Origin: an uncultured Clostridia bacterium
GTDB taxonomy: Bacteria; Bacillota; Clostridia; Oscillospirales; CAG-382
Length of the DNA stretch: 17,179 nt
Assembly (NCBI GenBank): GCA_947627335.1
Contig: CANQVQ010000029.1
Coordinates: 1-17,179 of the forward strand
Reading direction: 5' to 3'
Below the pieces are notes generated by a model. It had not been told where the DNA came from, made no database searches, and saw only the letters and a list, made by a program, of their open reading frames with translations. The translations under genes and the position numbers were made by a program. The stretch's first letter is position 1. Every line of letters starts with the position of its first letter. Of this stretch, positions 8,092-14,387 are shown one piece after another.

Positions 8092-10263
8092 TTACACAAA
8101 GATCCCGACGCCTTCGTCCGTCGGCACTTCCAGCCCCGTCTTCTCGCTGTAACGCGTTTCGTCGGTCAGGACCGCCAGTTCCCGCTCCGTCACGTCCAGT
8201 GCGCCGAGCGCACGGAGCGCTTCAAACTGCTTTTCGTAAAGATTCACCGTATATTGCCCGATCTTCCGCAGAAGTTCCCGGCTCCGCTCCCCTCCGCGCA
8301 AACGGTCCGCCAGCGCTTTCGCTTCCGGCGTGCGCGGAACGAGGACGGCACGGGCGCCCGGCTGGATCAGATGGAACGCTTCCGCCGTTTCCGCGAACGG
8401 AAACGAGGGTCTGCCCGGGTCCTGCACGCCCTCCTCAAACCGCTCCACCAGACGCAGGCGGTCCACGCCGCTCCCGACGTCGTGCCGCAGGTCGGTAAAG
8501 TAGCGCTCGATGCTTTCGGGCGAATCCGGAGCGCCCCCGTCCGCCGTGACGGAACGCATGACCTCCAGCGGCAGTTTCATGGAATCCGGCAGGGTCTTCG
8601 TGTAGGCGTCGTCCGGCTGAAAGATGTAGACCGGGCTGTCGTCGGCGTCGCGCTTCCCTTCCCGATTGCACCGCCCCGCCGCCTGCACGACGGAATCCAG
8701 CCCCGCTTCGGCACGGTAGACGACGGGGAAATCCACGTCCACCCCGGCTTCGATCAGGCTGGTCGAAACCACCCGACAGGGGAGGTCCTCCCGCGACGAA
8801 AGCCGCCTGCGGATCTCCCCGAGCACCTGTCGACGGTGTTCGGGCGTCATCAGCGTGGACAGGTGGAAGCTGCCCTCCCGCTCCAGCAGCCGGAAAACCG
8901 CCTGCGCCTGTTTGCGGGTGCCGACGACGCAGAGGACCTGCTCGTGCGCGCCAAGCCGCCCCGCGAGCGCCTCGTCCGACAGCATTCCCAACCGCTCGTA
9001 GCGCACGCGCCGAAAGGGCCGCAGGGGCAGTGCCGGCGCGATCTCCCGCAGGGCGAGGTCCGCGGAGACCGCTTGAAACAGCGGACCGAGCGCAGGCTGC
9101 GTGGCGGTGCAAAGGACGCAGGACGCGCCGTAATTGACGGTCAGCTCCGCGAGCGCCCGGACGCATGGCAGCAGATACGGCAGCGGAAGGGTCTGCGCCT
9201 CGTCAAAGAGCAGGACGCTGTCGGCGAGATTGTGCAGTTTTCGGCATTTGGAGGGCTTATTCGCAAACAGCGACTCGAAAAACTGCACCGCCGTCGTCAC
9301 CACAACCGGCACGTCCCAGTTTTCGGAAGCCAGTTTTTTGCGTTCCTTTTCCGGGTCGCGCACGCCGCCTTCCTCGTCGTCCCAATCCACGTTGGCGTGG
9401 TGCTCCAGCACGGACCCGTCCCCCAAAATTTCCCGAAACACGTCCGCCGTCTGCTCGATGATGCTGGTATAGGGGATGACGTAAACGACGCGTCTTTTCC
9501 CCTGCGCGACCGCATGGTGCAGAGCGAACGTCAGCGAGGAAACGGTCTTTCCGCCGCCGGTCGGGACGGTCAGGGTGAACAGCCCGGGCGAGCGGGTTCG
9601 CCCCGCTTCCCCGCAGGCGAAGCGGATCTCGTTCCGAACGCGTCCGAGCGCGGTCTGCGGCGCGCCCCAACGGTCTGCCGCATAGGTTTCCAGACGCTCA
9701 AGCAATTCCGCCATCGCAACCGTACTGCCCCTGGGCGGCGGCGAGCCGCGCATGAAGGTCTCGGTATCCAAAAAGTCCGCGTCCACGAGGCAGGAGAACA
9801 GCATCCGGACCCAGAACGACAGGGTGAACCCGCCCTTCCCCAGGACCTGCGGCGTCCGAACGCCGACGCGCTCCAGCCGGATCTCTCCGGCAAAATCCCC
9901 GTACGGCTCCACCGACCGCTTGAGCCGCCCGCTGAGCGTGGGAAGGGAGGGATCGTCCGTCCTGCCGCCGCCGTCCGGCAGACCGCCGTGATGCCCGGCG
10001 ACGCAGTAAGCGGCGGACCAGCCGAACACGCGGGAGATCTCCTGCGCCCCCGCGGTGGAATGGTCCACGGACAGCTCCGCGCCCCGCAAACGGCGCTGGA
10101 ACGCCTGCGAATATTTTCCCAAATCGTGGGCAAGCCCCAGTTCGTGCGCCAGCCCCTCCGCGCCGAAGGGCTTCGCAAAACGCTCCGCGAGCGCGGCGGT
10201 CCCGCGCAGGTGTTCCCGCAAGGGCTGTTCCCGCCCGTCCTGCGCCCGATGCGCCAAAAACAT
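8092..10263 (-). CDS. cas3: CRISPR-associated helicase/nuclease Cas3 (type I-C)
   Basis: The product is 723 aa. Cas3 is recruited by Cascade to the R-loop, nicks the displaced strand and degrades it while translocating. The N-terminal HD nuclease shows His18, His46-Asp47 (LAHDLGKYSQAF), His68 (VDHS) and His91-His92 (GHHGG). The SF2 helicase shows Walker A PTGGGKT (234-240), motif II DEAQ (354-357), TAT (386-388) and the C-terminal VVSTSLIEAGVDVDFPV and QAAGRCNREGK motifs. HD and helicase are in one chain, and all key residues appear intact. ATG 10263 follows GGGAGG by about 7 nt. It is the first gene of the cas operon. Confidence 0.97.
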   Translation of the reverse strand: MFLAHRAQDGREQPLREHLRGTAALAERFAKPFGAEGLAHELGLAHDLGKYSQAFQRRLRGAELSVDHSTAGAQEISRVFGWSAAYCVAGHHGGLPDGGGRTDDPSLPTLSGRLKRSVEPYGDFAGEIRLERVGVRTPQVLGKGGFTLSFWVRMLFSCLVDADFLDTETFMRGSPPPRGSTVAMAELLERLETYAADRWGAPQTALGRVRNEIRFACGEAGRTRSPGLFTLTVPTGGGKTVSSLTFALHHAVAQGKRRVVYVIPYTSIIEQTADVFREILGDGSVLEHHANVDWDDEEGGVRDPEKERKKLASENWDVPVVVTTAVQFFESLFANKPSKCRKLHNLADSVLLFDEAQTLPLPYLLPCVRALAELTVNYGASCVLCTATQPALGPLFQAVSADLALREIAPALPLRPFRRVRYERLGMLSDEALAGRLGAHEQVLCVVGTRKQAQAVFRLLEREGSFHLSTLMTPEHRRQVLGEIRRRLSSREDLPCRVVSTSLIEAGVDVDFPVVYRAEAGLDSVVQAAGRCNREGKRDADDSPVYIFQPDDAYTKTLPDSMKLPLEVMRSVTADGGAPDSPESIERYFTDLRHDVGSGVDRLRLVERFEEGVQDPGRPSFPFAETAEAFHLIQPGARAVLVPRTPEAKALADRLRGGERSRELLRKIGQYTVNLYEKQFEALRALGALDVTERELAVLTDETRYSEKTGLEVPTDEGVGIFV

Positions 10264-10328
10264 TCCCGTTCCTCCCTGTCCGTTCGCCGCCGAAGAGGGC
10301 GGCCTTCTTTGCGCTTCTATTCCCTTTG

Positions 10329-10357
10329 ATTATAGCACAATTCGTCAAAAAAAGGAA
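10329..10357 (-). promoter_or_regulatory. Candidate promoter of the cas operon
   Basis: On the minus strand there is a perfect extended -10, TGCTATAAT (TATAAT at 10329-10334), about 65 nt upstream of the cas3 start. At 17-nt spacing the -35 position reads TTCCTT (10352-10357), a weak match. A TTGACG is also present but only 8 nt from the -10, too close to serve as its -35. It lies after the terminator of the upstream dockerin gene, so the cas operon should be an independent transcription unit. Confidence 0.7.
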
Positions 10358-10460
10358 CGGTTTTTGGAAATTTTTTCCATTTTCGTGCAATTCCCTATAT
10401 TTGTGATTTGAATTTTGGAGGAATCGCTCATTTGGATTCCCCCACGGCATACGTCCGTCG

Positions 10461-10496
10461 AAAAAAACAAAAAACCGCAGCCGGAACCCGACTGCG
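10461..10496 (-). terminator. Intrinsic terminator of the dockerin gene
   Basis: Read on the minus strand: a 9-bp stem CGCAGTCGG/CCGGCTGCG (10488-10496 with 10476-10484, one G-T pair), loop GTT, then TTTTTTGTTTTTTT. It is 35 nt beyond the stop codon at 10531 and before the cas promoter. It insulates the two transcription units. Confidence 0.88.
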
Positions 10497-10530
10497 ATTT
10501 CATATTCTTCGTTATATTCTTCGTTCTCGC

Positions 10531-11415
10531 TCAAAAAATCGAGCCGAGCAGTTCTCCCACGAACTCCGTCGCGGAGGACACCGAGAGCAGACCCGCCTCG
10601 CAGGACGACCGCACCTTCAGCAGGACCGCGTCCGTCCCGTCGACCGTCCCGTCGCCGTTCAGGTCGCCGCCGGACAGCTGCGACGCGCTCAGACGGATCG
10701 TTCCCGCCACAAAGCGGCGCAGCAGCACATAGTCCGCCGCGTCCAACCGACCGTTGCGGTTCAGGTCGCCCGGCTTGACGACCACCGCCCCGTCCTCCGG
10801 AAGCGGTTCCTCCAGCAGGGTCATGCCCGGTTTTTCCCGCTCGGGCGCCTGCTCGGACTTCTGCGCGGACGCCTGCCCCGTCGCCCACGCGGGCAGCTTG
10901 ATATACTTGATATACCCGTACCGTCCGCCCAGCCAGCCGGTCCGGCAGAATTCCTCCCAGGTGTAGAAATGCTCGCGATAATGCGGCGACGCGCTCAGAC
11001 CGCCCTCGAAGGTCGTGAAGCCGTCGTCCCGAATGGAGACGATCAACAGGCTGTGCCCCATGTAGTCCGACCCGTACAGACACCCGGCGTTGCAGACGCG
11101 CAGGACCGCGCCCGGTCGCGCCATCGACACGCATTCCTTCAAATGTTCGGGCGTCAGCGTCAACTCCTGCTTGGATTTTCCGCACAGCAGGTTGTTCTCA
11201 TAAAAATTGGAATTGAGGGTTTCGCCCCAAATTTTCTCGTAGAACTTCGCAACATAGGTCCAACATTCGTTATGGGACGCGGAAAAATCGCTGCACCGCA
11301 GACTGATACCGTTGACGACGTACGCCTGTTCCGCCGTCACCGCCGCCCCCGAAACGGAGAGCAGAAGGACCAGCAGACCGAGCGTCGCCGCCGCCGTGCG
11401 GAGCATCTTTCGCAT
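10531..11415 (-). CDS. Secreted Cys/His hydrolase-like protein with C-terminal type I dockerin
   Basis: The product is 294 aa. Residues 1-29 form a signal peptide (basic MRKMLRT, then hydrophobic LGLLVLLLS). The middle domain (about 35-175) has HNECWTYVAKFY with Cys51 and GHSLLIVSI with His121, then FEGGL with Glu137. This order resembles NlpC/P60- or CHAP-like papain-fold enzymes, so a peptidase or amidase is a plausible but unproven role. After a Pro/Glu-rich linker come two dockerin calcium loops: Asp217-Leu-Asn219...Asp225...Asp228 and Asp251-Leu-Asn253...Asp259...Asp262. Dockerins bind cohesins, so the protein probably joins an extracellular or cell-surface complex. ATG 11415 is chosen over an upstream in-frame ATG (11493) because GGGAGG precedes it and the signal peptide then starts properly. 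Confidence 0.82.
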   Translation of the reverse strand: MRKMLRTAAATLGLLVLLLSVSGAAVTAEQAYVVNGISLRCSDFSASHNECWTYVAKFYEKIWGETLNSNFYENNLLCGKSKQELTLTPEHLKECVSMARPGAVLRVCNAGCLYGSDYMGHSLLIVSIRDDGFTTFEGGLSASPHYREHFYTWEEFCRTGWLGGRYGYIKYIKLPAWATGQASAQKSEQAPEREKPGMTLLEEPLPEDGAVVVKPGDLNRNGRLDAADYVLLRRFVAGTIRLSASQLSGGDLNGDGTVDGTDAVLLKVRSSCEAGLLSVSSATEFVGELLGSIF

Positions 11416-11443
11416 ACGGTTTCCTCCCGTCGGATCTGATTCT

Positions 11444-11460
11444 CGGCAGGGACCCTGCCG
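11444..11460 (-). promoter_or_regulatory. Perfect stem-loop in the 5' UTR of the dockerin gene
   Basis: CGGCAGGG and CCCTGCCG flank a single central base, a 17-nt perfect inverted repeat between the promoter (11509-11537) and the start codon at 11415. It is not followed by a T-run on the minus strand, so it is not a terminator. It could be an operator or an mRNA structure; this is inference. Confidence 0.5.
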
Positions 11461-11508
11461 GAAAATAGTTTCGCCGAAAATATCGGGCTTCAATGCCCAA
11501 CTTCTGTT

Positions 11509-11537
11509 ATTTTAGCAAAAAAATCCGTTTCTGTCAA
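11509..11537 (-). promoter_or_regulatory. Promoter of the dockerin gene
   Basis: On the minus strand a consensus TTGACA (11532-11537), a 17-nt spacer and TAAAAT (11509-11514) preceded by TGC form a strong vegetative promoter. It is about 95 nt upstream of the start codon, leaving an approximately 85-nt leader. Confidence 0.85.
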
Positions 11538-11577
11538 CCCTTTTTTGCAAAAAAGAGGAAAAACCGTCGTTTTGCCT

Positions 11578-11746
11578 GTCCGCTTCGCGCCTGCGGACGC
11601 GGAAAAAATCGAAACGGGGGGGACGGAAAAGGGAGAAAGGGGAAAGAGAGAAAGAAGGTTGTCCGCTTCGCCTGCGGACGTAGGGATGCCGTCCCCCGTT
11701 ATCATTGCACCGGGTGCTAGGGGGGGTCCGCTTTGTTCCGGCGGAC
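11578..11746. repeat. Three copies of a GTCCGC...GCGGAC hairpin in intergenic DNA
   Basis: Copies lie at 11578-11598, 11661-11679 and 11726-11746. Each has GTCCGC and GCGGAC arms around a 7-9 nt loop; the first two share the core GTCCGCTTCGC. Between copies 1 and 2 is a 34-nt homopurine run (11625-11658). I see no gene in the stretch 11543-11813 on either strand; the open frames there have no ribosome site or recognisable product. A weak AT-rich stem TTTGCA/TGCAAA with a T-run (11779-11802) also occurs. Confidence 0.7.
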
Positions 11747-11813
11747 GCAGGGCGACCCGTTTCCCGTGCGTCCCGGTTTTTGCATTTTTTTGCAAATTTT
11801 TTCGCGAAAGCCC

Positions 11814-11842
11814 TTGACAAAGCAAAGCAAACGTGGTATACT
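11814..11842 (+). promoter_or_regulatory. Promoter of the infC-rpmI-rplT operon
   Basis: Consensus TTGACA (11814-11819), a 17-nt spacer and TATACT (11837-11842). The predicted transcription start near 11849 leaves a leader of about 207 nt before infC. Confidence 0.9.
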
Positions 11843-11848
11843 GCCAGA

Positions 11849-12055
11849 GCAAAAAGAAGCAGAGCGGGTTTCCCCGTTCTCACCCTGCGGCGCTCAGTCG
11901 GCTCGGTTCATCAGGATTCCGGTTCCTTTTTCGTGCGCTTTGCGCGGAAGGGACGGACGGTGTGCCGCGCCATGTCGAACCGCATGGGTCGCGGTTTTCT
12001 TTATTTTCCTTTTGTCCGTTCCAAAATTCACACGATTTTATGGAGGTGCTTCACC
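11849..12055 (+). promoter_or_regulatory. infC leader with terminator/antiterminator pair (attenuator)
   Basis: The leader contains an intrinsic terminator: CCGCGCCATG (11965-11974) pairs with CATGG (11983-11987) and CGCGG (11990-11994), with a 2-nt bulge, followed by TTTTCTTTATTTT. Upstream, GCGCGG (11942-11947) can pair perfectly with CCGCGC (11965-11970), which would consume the terminator's 5' arm. Such mutually exclusive pairing is the hallmark of transcription attenuation. In Bacillota the infC-rpmI-rplT operon is known to be repressed by ribosomal protein L20 acting on its leader, so L20 is the likely ligand. The structure is seen; the ligand is inferred. Confidence 0.75.
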
Positions 12056-12601
12056 ATAGCAGCCACAGACAAAACCCTGATCAACGAGGCTATTCGTTCC
12101 CCCGAGGTCCGCGTCATCGGTCCGGAGGGGCAGCTCGGCATCATGAAGCGCGCCGACGCGCTCCGCGCCGCGGAAGATCTCGGTCTGGACCTCGTCGAGG
12201 TCGCGCCGGATTCCAAGCCGCCGGTCTGCAAGATCATGGATTACGGCAAGTACCATTTTGAAAAGGAAAAGAAGGAAAAGGAGCAACGGCGGAAGAAACC
12301 CTCCGTCGAGCTAAAGGAGATCCAGCTTCGCTGCCGGATCGACACGCACGATTTTGAAACCAAGCTGCGGCACTGCATCGAATTCCTGCAAAAGGGCAAC
12401 AAGGTCAAGGTCATCGTCCGCTTTTTCGGGCGGGAGATGTCGCGGACCGAGACGGGCGCGGAACTGCTCAACCGCTTCGCCGCCGGCTGCGGGGACCTCG
12501 TTTCCATCGAGCGTGCGCCGCTGCTGGACGGGCGCAACATGATCATGATGCTCGCGCCGAAGAAACAAACGGAAACCAAAACCAAAACGGAAAGGACCTG
12601 A
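12056..12601 (+). CDS. infC: Translation initiation factor IF-3
   Basis: The product is 181 aa. IF-3 binds the 30S subunit, prevents 50S joining and checks the start codon and initiator tRNA. The N-terminal domain has TLINEAIRSPEVRVIG and PPVCKIMDYGKYHFEKEKKE; a Lys-rich linker follows, then the C-terminal domain with VELKEIQLRCRIDTHDFETK and GNKVKVIVRFFGREM. The ribosome site GGAGGT (12042-12047) is 8 nt before an ATA codon (12056), in frame and giving the usual short N-terminus; no in-frame ATG, GTG or TTG lies at that distance. In-frame ATGs at 11972 and 11984 have no ribosome site and sit in the terminator hairpin. Rare start codons on infC are known to allow autoregulation, since IF-3 rejects them. 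Confidence 0.96.
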   Translation: MAATDKTLINEAIRSPEVRVIGPEGQLGIMKRADALRAAEDLGLDLVEVAPDSKPPVCKIMDYGKYHFEKEKKEKEQRRKKPSVELKEIQLRCRIDTHDFETKLRHCIEFLQKGNKVKVIVRFFGREMSRTETGAELLNRFAAGCGDLVSIERAPLLDGRNMIMMLAPKKQTETKTKTERT

Positions 12602-12606
12602 CCACC

Positions 12607-12804
12607 ATGGCAAAGATGAAAACGCACAAGGCGTCTGCGAAGCGGTTCCATTTCACCGCGACCGGAAAACTCAAGAGGGGTCATATGAGCACCCGCCACA
12701 ACACCGGGCTGAAAAGCTCCAAGCGGATGCGTTCGCTCCGCAAGGCGGCATACGCTTCCGAAACGCGTATGCACGACCTGAAGCGCCAGCTCCCCTACGG
12801 CTGA
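12607..12804 (+). CDS. rpmI: 50S ribosomal protein L35 (bL35)
   Basis: The product is 65 aa, normal length. It begins MAKMKTHKASAKRFHFTATG and continues with KLKRGHMSTRHNTGLKSSKRMR, the conserved bL35 sequence. It starts 5 nt after the infC stop, so translation is probably coupled; the ribosome site (GGACC region) overlaps the infC end. It is the second gene of the infC operon. Confidence 0.98.
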   Translation: MAKMKTHKASAKRFHFTATGKLKRGHMSTRHNTGLKSSKRMRSLRKAAYASETRMHDLKRQLPYG

Positions 12805-12841
12805 GCGCCGGCAATAAACAGTAGAAAGGAACCGTTGAAAA

Positions 12842-13195
12842 ATGGCAAGAATCAAGGGTGCTATCTCCACCAAAAAGAGAAGAAATAAAACGTTAAAGCT
12901 CGCCAAGGGCTACTGGGGTTCCAAGAGCAAGCACTTCAAGATGGCGAAACAAGCCGTCATGAAGAGCGGGAACTACGCGTTCATCGGCAGAAAGCAGAAG
13001 AAGCGCGACTTCCGTTCGCTTTGGATCACCCGCATCTCCGCGCAGTGCAAGGTCTGCGGGATCAACTACTCCCGGTTCATGAACGGGCTGAAAAAGAGCG
13101 GGATCCAGCTCAACCGCAAGATGCTGTCCGAACTCGCGATCCACGACAAGGACGCGTTCGCGAAGCTGGTCGAAACGGCGAAGGCGGCGCTGTAA
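12842..13195 (+). CDS. rplT: 50S ribosomal protein L20 (bL20)
   Basis: The product is 117 aa. L20 is an early 23S rRNA-binding assembly protein. MARIKGAISTKKRRNKTLKL, AKGYWGSKSKHFKMAKQAV and FRSLWITRISAQCKVCGINY are diagnostic. AGAAAGGA lies upstream of ATG 12842. Last gene of infC-rpmI-rplT and, in Bacillota, the usual repressor of this operon through its leader, matching the attenuator seen at 11942-11998. Confidence 0.98.
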   Translation: MARIKGAISTKKRRNKTLKLAKGYWGSKSKHFKMAKQAVMKSGNYAFIGRKQKKRDFRSLWITRISAQCKVCGINYSRFMNGLKKSGIQLNRKMLSELAIHDKDAFAKLVETAKAAL

Positions 13196-13227
13196 GCGCC
13201 CGTCCGCCGCGTTTTCCCGCAGGTTTT

Positions 13228-13250
13228 CCGAAAAATCGGCGAAATTTTTT
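13228..13250 (+). terminator. Weak candidate terminator after rplT
   Basis: CCGA and TCGG arms around AAAA (13228-13239), followed by CGAAATTTTTT. The stem is only 4 bp. In the same gap, CAGGTTTTCC (13220-13229) is complementary to GGGAAACCTG (13261-13270) with one G-T pair, so a larger fold is possible. Between rplT and rpsU I see no other gene. Confidence 0.35.
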
Positions 13251-13270
13251 CACAATTTCCGGGAAACCTG

Positions 13271-13299
13271 TTGACAGCCGTCGAATTATTTGCTATAAT
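13271..13299 (+). promoter_or_regulatory. Promoter of rpsU
   Basis: TTGACA (13271-13276), 17-nt spacer, TATAAT (13294-13299) preceded by TGC: a near-perfect vegetative promoter with extended -10, about 60 nt upstream of rpsU. Confidence 0.93.
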
Positions 13300-13358
13300 C
13301 GGATTGTTGCAGTAAGAAGGGCGAATGCAATCGCCTCGAATAAGGGAGTGAAAAAGAG

Positions 13359-13535
13359 ATGGCCGAGATCCATGTCAAGGAGAACGAAAGCATCGACAGC
13401 GCTCTCCGCAGATTTAAGAGATCCTACCTCAGAAGCGGCGTTCAGGCAGAACTGCGTAAGCGCGAGCATTATGAAAAGCCCAGCGTCAAGCGCAAGAAGA
13501 AGTCCGAAGCGGCAAGAAAACGCAAATACAGATAA
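13359..13535 (+). CDS. rpsU: 30S ribosomal protein S21 (bS21)
   Basis: The product is 58 aa, the usual size of this small basic protein. It reads MAEIHVKENESIDSALRRFK, then RSYLRSGVQAELRKREHYEK and a Lys/Arg-rich tail ending KRKYR. S21 sits near the anti-Shine-Dalgarno end of 16S rRNA and promotes initiation. AAGGGAG lies about 9 nt before the ATG. It is a single-gene unit with its own promoter and terminator. Confidence 0.97.
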   Translation: MAEIHVKENESIDSALRRFKRSYLRSGVQAELRKREHYEKPSVKRKKKSEAARKRKYR

Positions 13536-13544
13536 GTGTACAGG

Positions 13545-13583
13545 GAACGGAACGGTGCAAATCGTTCCGTTCTTTGCGTTTTT
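13545..13583 (+). terminator. Intrinsic terminator of rpsU
   Basis: A perfect 10-bp stem GAACGGAACG/CGTTCCGTTC (13545-13554 with 13563-13572), 8-nt loop, then TTTGCGTTTTT. It begins 10 nt after the rpsU stop codon. Confidence 0.93.
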
Positions 13584-13670
13584 GCCGTGCATTTGCCACG
13601 CCCGATTTTGCTCTTTTGACGGGAATTTTGTGAAATTTCTTTTTTCATTCATCTTTTTTTCGTTTTTTCC

Positions 13671-13699
13671 TTGACATTCCTCCGAAAATATGCTATCCT
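13671..13699 (+). promoter_or_regulatory. Promoter of the lipoprotein gene
   Basis: TTGACA (13671-13676), 17-nt spacer, TATCCT (13694-13699) with TGC before it. The 5' UTR contains a small hairpin TTGGTT/AACCAA (13719-13734) close to the predicted transcript start. Confidence 0.82.
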
Positions 13700-13756
13700 A
13701 CACAAAAAGAGGACCGAATTGGTTCAAAAACCAACAACCAAAAAGGAGAACGATCT

Positions 13757-14242
13757 ATGAAGACCACCTGCCAAACCGCTTGGAAACGCATCGTTACCGC
13801 GTTGCTTCTCTGCTCCCTGCTGCTGTGCCTGTGCGCCTGCGGCGGTGCGGCGAGCAGCGCCAAGAAAGCTCCGCTGAACGGGCATGATACCCCTCTGGCG
13901 GACGCGATCAATTCTTCCTTTGAGCAATTCAAAGATTCCGACGATTCCGACGAAAAGCTCTCACTCGATTGGGGGAACGGCTGGTCCGGCGAAGGCGCCC
14001 CGGAGCAAAGCACGCTCGGCGACAGTGAAAAAGCCGTCACGATGACCATGCGTACCACCACGGGAAGCGAAACGGAAACCATGGCTTTCTTCCTCGCGTA
14101 CAATACGTCGGACAACACCCTGACCGCAAAGGGAGCCGCCAGAACCGAAGACGGCGAAACGGATACCATTTCCGCCTCCGAAGCCAAATCTTTCCTCGAG
14201 ATCTTCTATATGTCGGATAGTTTGTCGGGGTTGTTAGGCTAA
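13757..14242 (+). CDS. Small lipoprotein of unknown function
   Basis: The product is 161 aa. The N-terminus has basic residues (WKR), a hydrophobic segment LLLCSLLLCLCAC and a lipobox ending at Cys28 followed by Gly-Gly, so the mature protein should be lipid-anchored on the outer face of the membrane. The mature part is acidic and rich in Asp, Ser and Thr (KDSDDSDEK; TMTMRTTTGSETETM) and has no motif that I recognise. ATG 13757 follows AAAAAGGAGAA. It has its own promoter and a terminator, so it is monocistronic; its neighbours give no clear clue to its job. Confidence 0.85.
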   Translation: MKTTCQTAWKRIVTALLLCSLLLCLCACGGAASSAKKAPLNGHDTPLADAINSSFEQFKDSDDSDEKLSLDWGNGWSGEGAPEQSTLGDSEKAVTMTMRTTTGSETETMAFFLAYNTSDNTLTAKGAARTEDGETDTISASEAKSFLEIFYMSDSLSGLLG

Positions 14243-14270
14243 CCGCATCGCAGCCGAACAGAACCGTCCT

Positions 14271-14303
14271 ACGGGTCGCCGAATCTCCGGCGACCCGTTT
14301 TTT
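14271..14303 (+). terminator. Intrinsic terminator of the lipoprotein gene
   Basis: A perfect 11-bp stem ACGGGTCGCCG/CGGCGACCCGT (14271-14281 with 14288-14298), 6-nt loop, then a T-run. It starts 28 nt after the stop codon. Confidence 0.93.
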
Positions 14304-14314
14304 CGCAAATTTTT

Positions 14315-14344
14315 CCGAAAAACGGTGAACCGTTTCGGTTTTTT
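14315..14344 (+). terminator. Second tandem terminator-like hairpin upstream of the sigma gene
   Basis: CCGAAA(AA)CGG pairs with CCGTTTCGG (14315-14325 with 14330-14338; 9 bp with a 2-nt bulge), loop TGAA, followed by TTTTTT. It is only 11 nt after the first terminator and 43 nt before the sigma-factor start codon, so it may act as a back-up terminator or as an attenuator for that gene. Confidence 0.75.
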
Positions 14345-14387
14345 CGCGACTTACAGGGCGAACGCGTTCAAAAAAGAGGTGCCGAAT

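Noticed and set aside
2735..10263. A new or hybrid CRISPR subtype, or an embedded extra defence gene
   Set aside because: Gene order, repeat and protein motifs all match ordinary type I-C, and no room remains between genes for another one. Lack of cas6 is normal for this subtype.
8254..10329. Open frame of 691 codons on the plus strand opposite cas3
   Set aside because: It mirrors the intact cas3 gene with all HD and helicase motifs; it is a GC-rich shadow. The same applies to other long plus-strand frames over cas1, cas4 and cas8c.
10341..10351. TTGACG on the minus strand as -35 of the cas promoter
   Set aside because: It is only 8 nt from the TATAAT; a usable -35 needs about 17 nt.
11972..12055. 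ATG at 11972 (or 11984) as start of IF-3, giving an N-terminal extension
   Set aside because: No ribosome site, location in the terminator hairpin and an untypical extension; GGAGGT before ATA 12056 is better.
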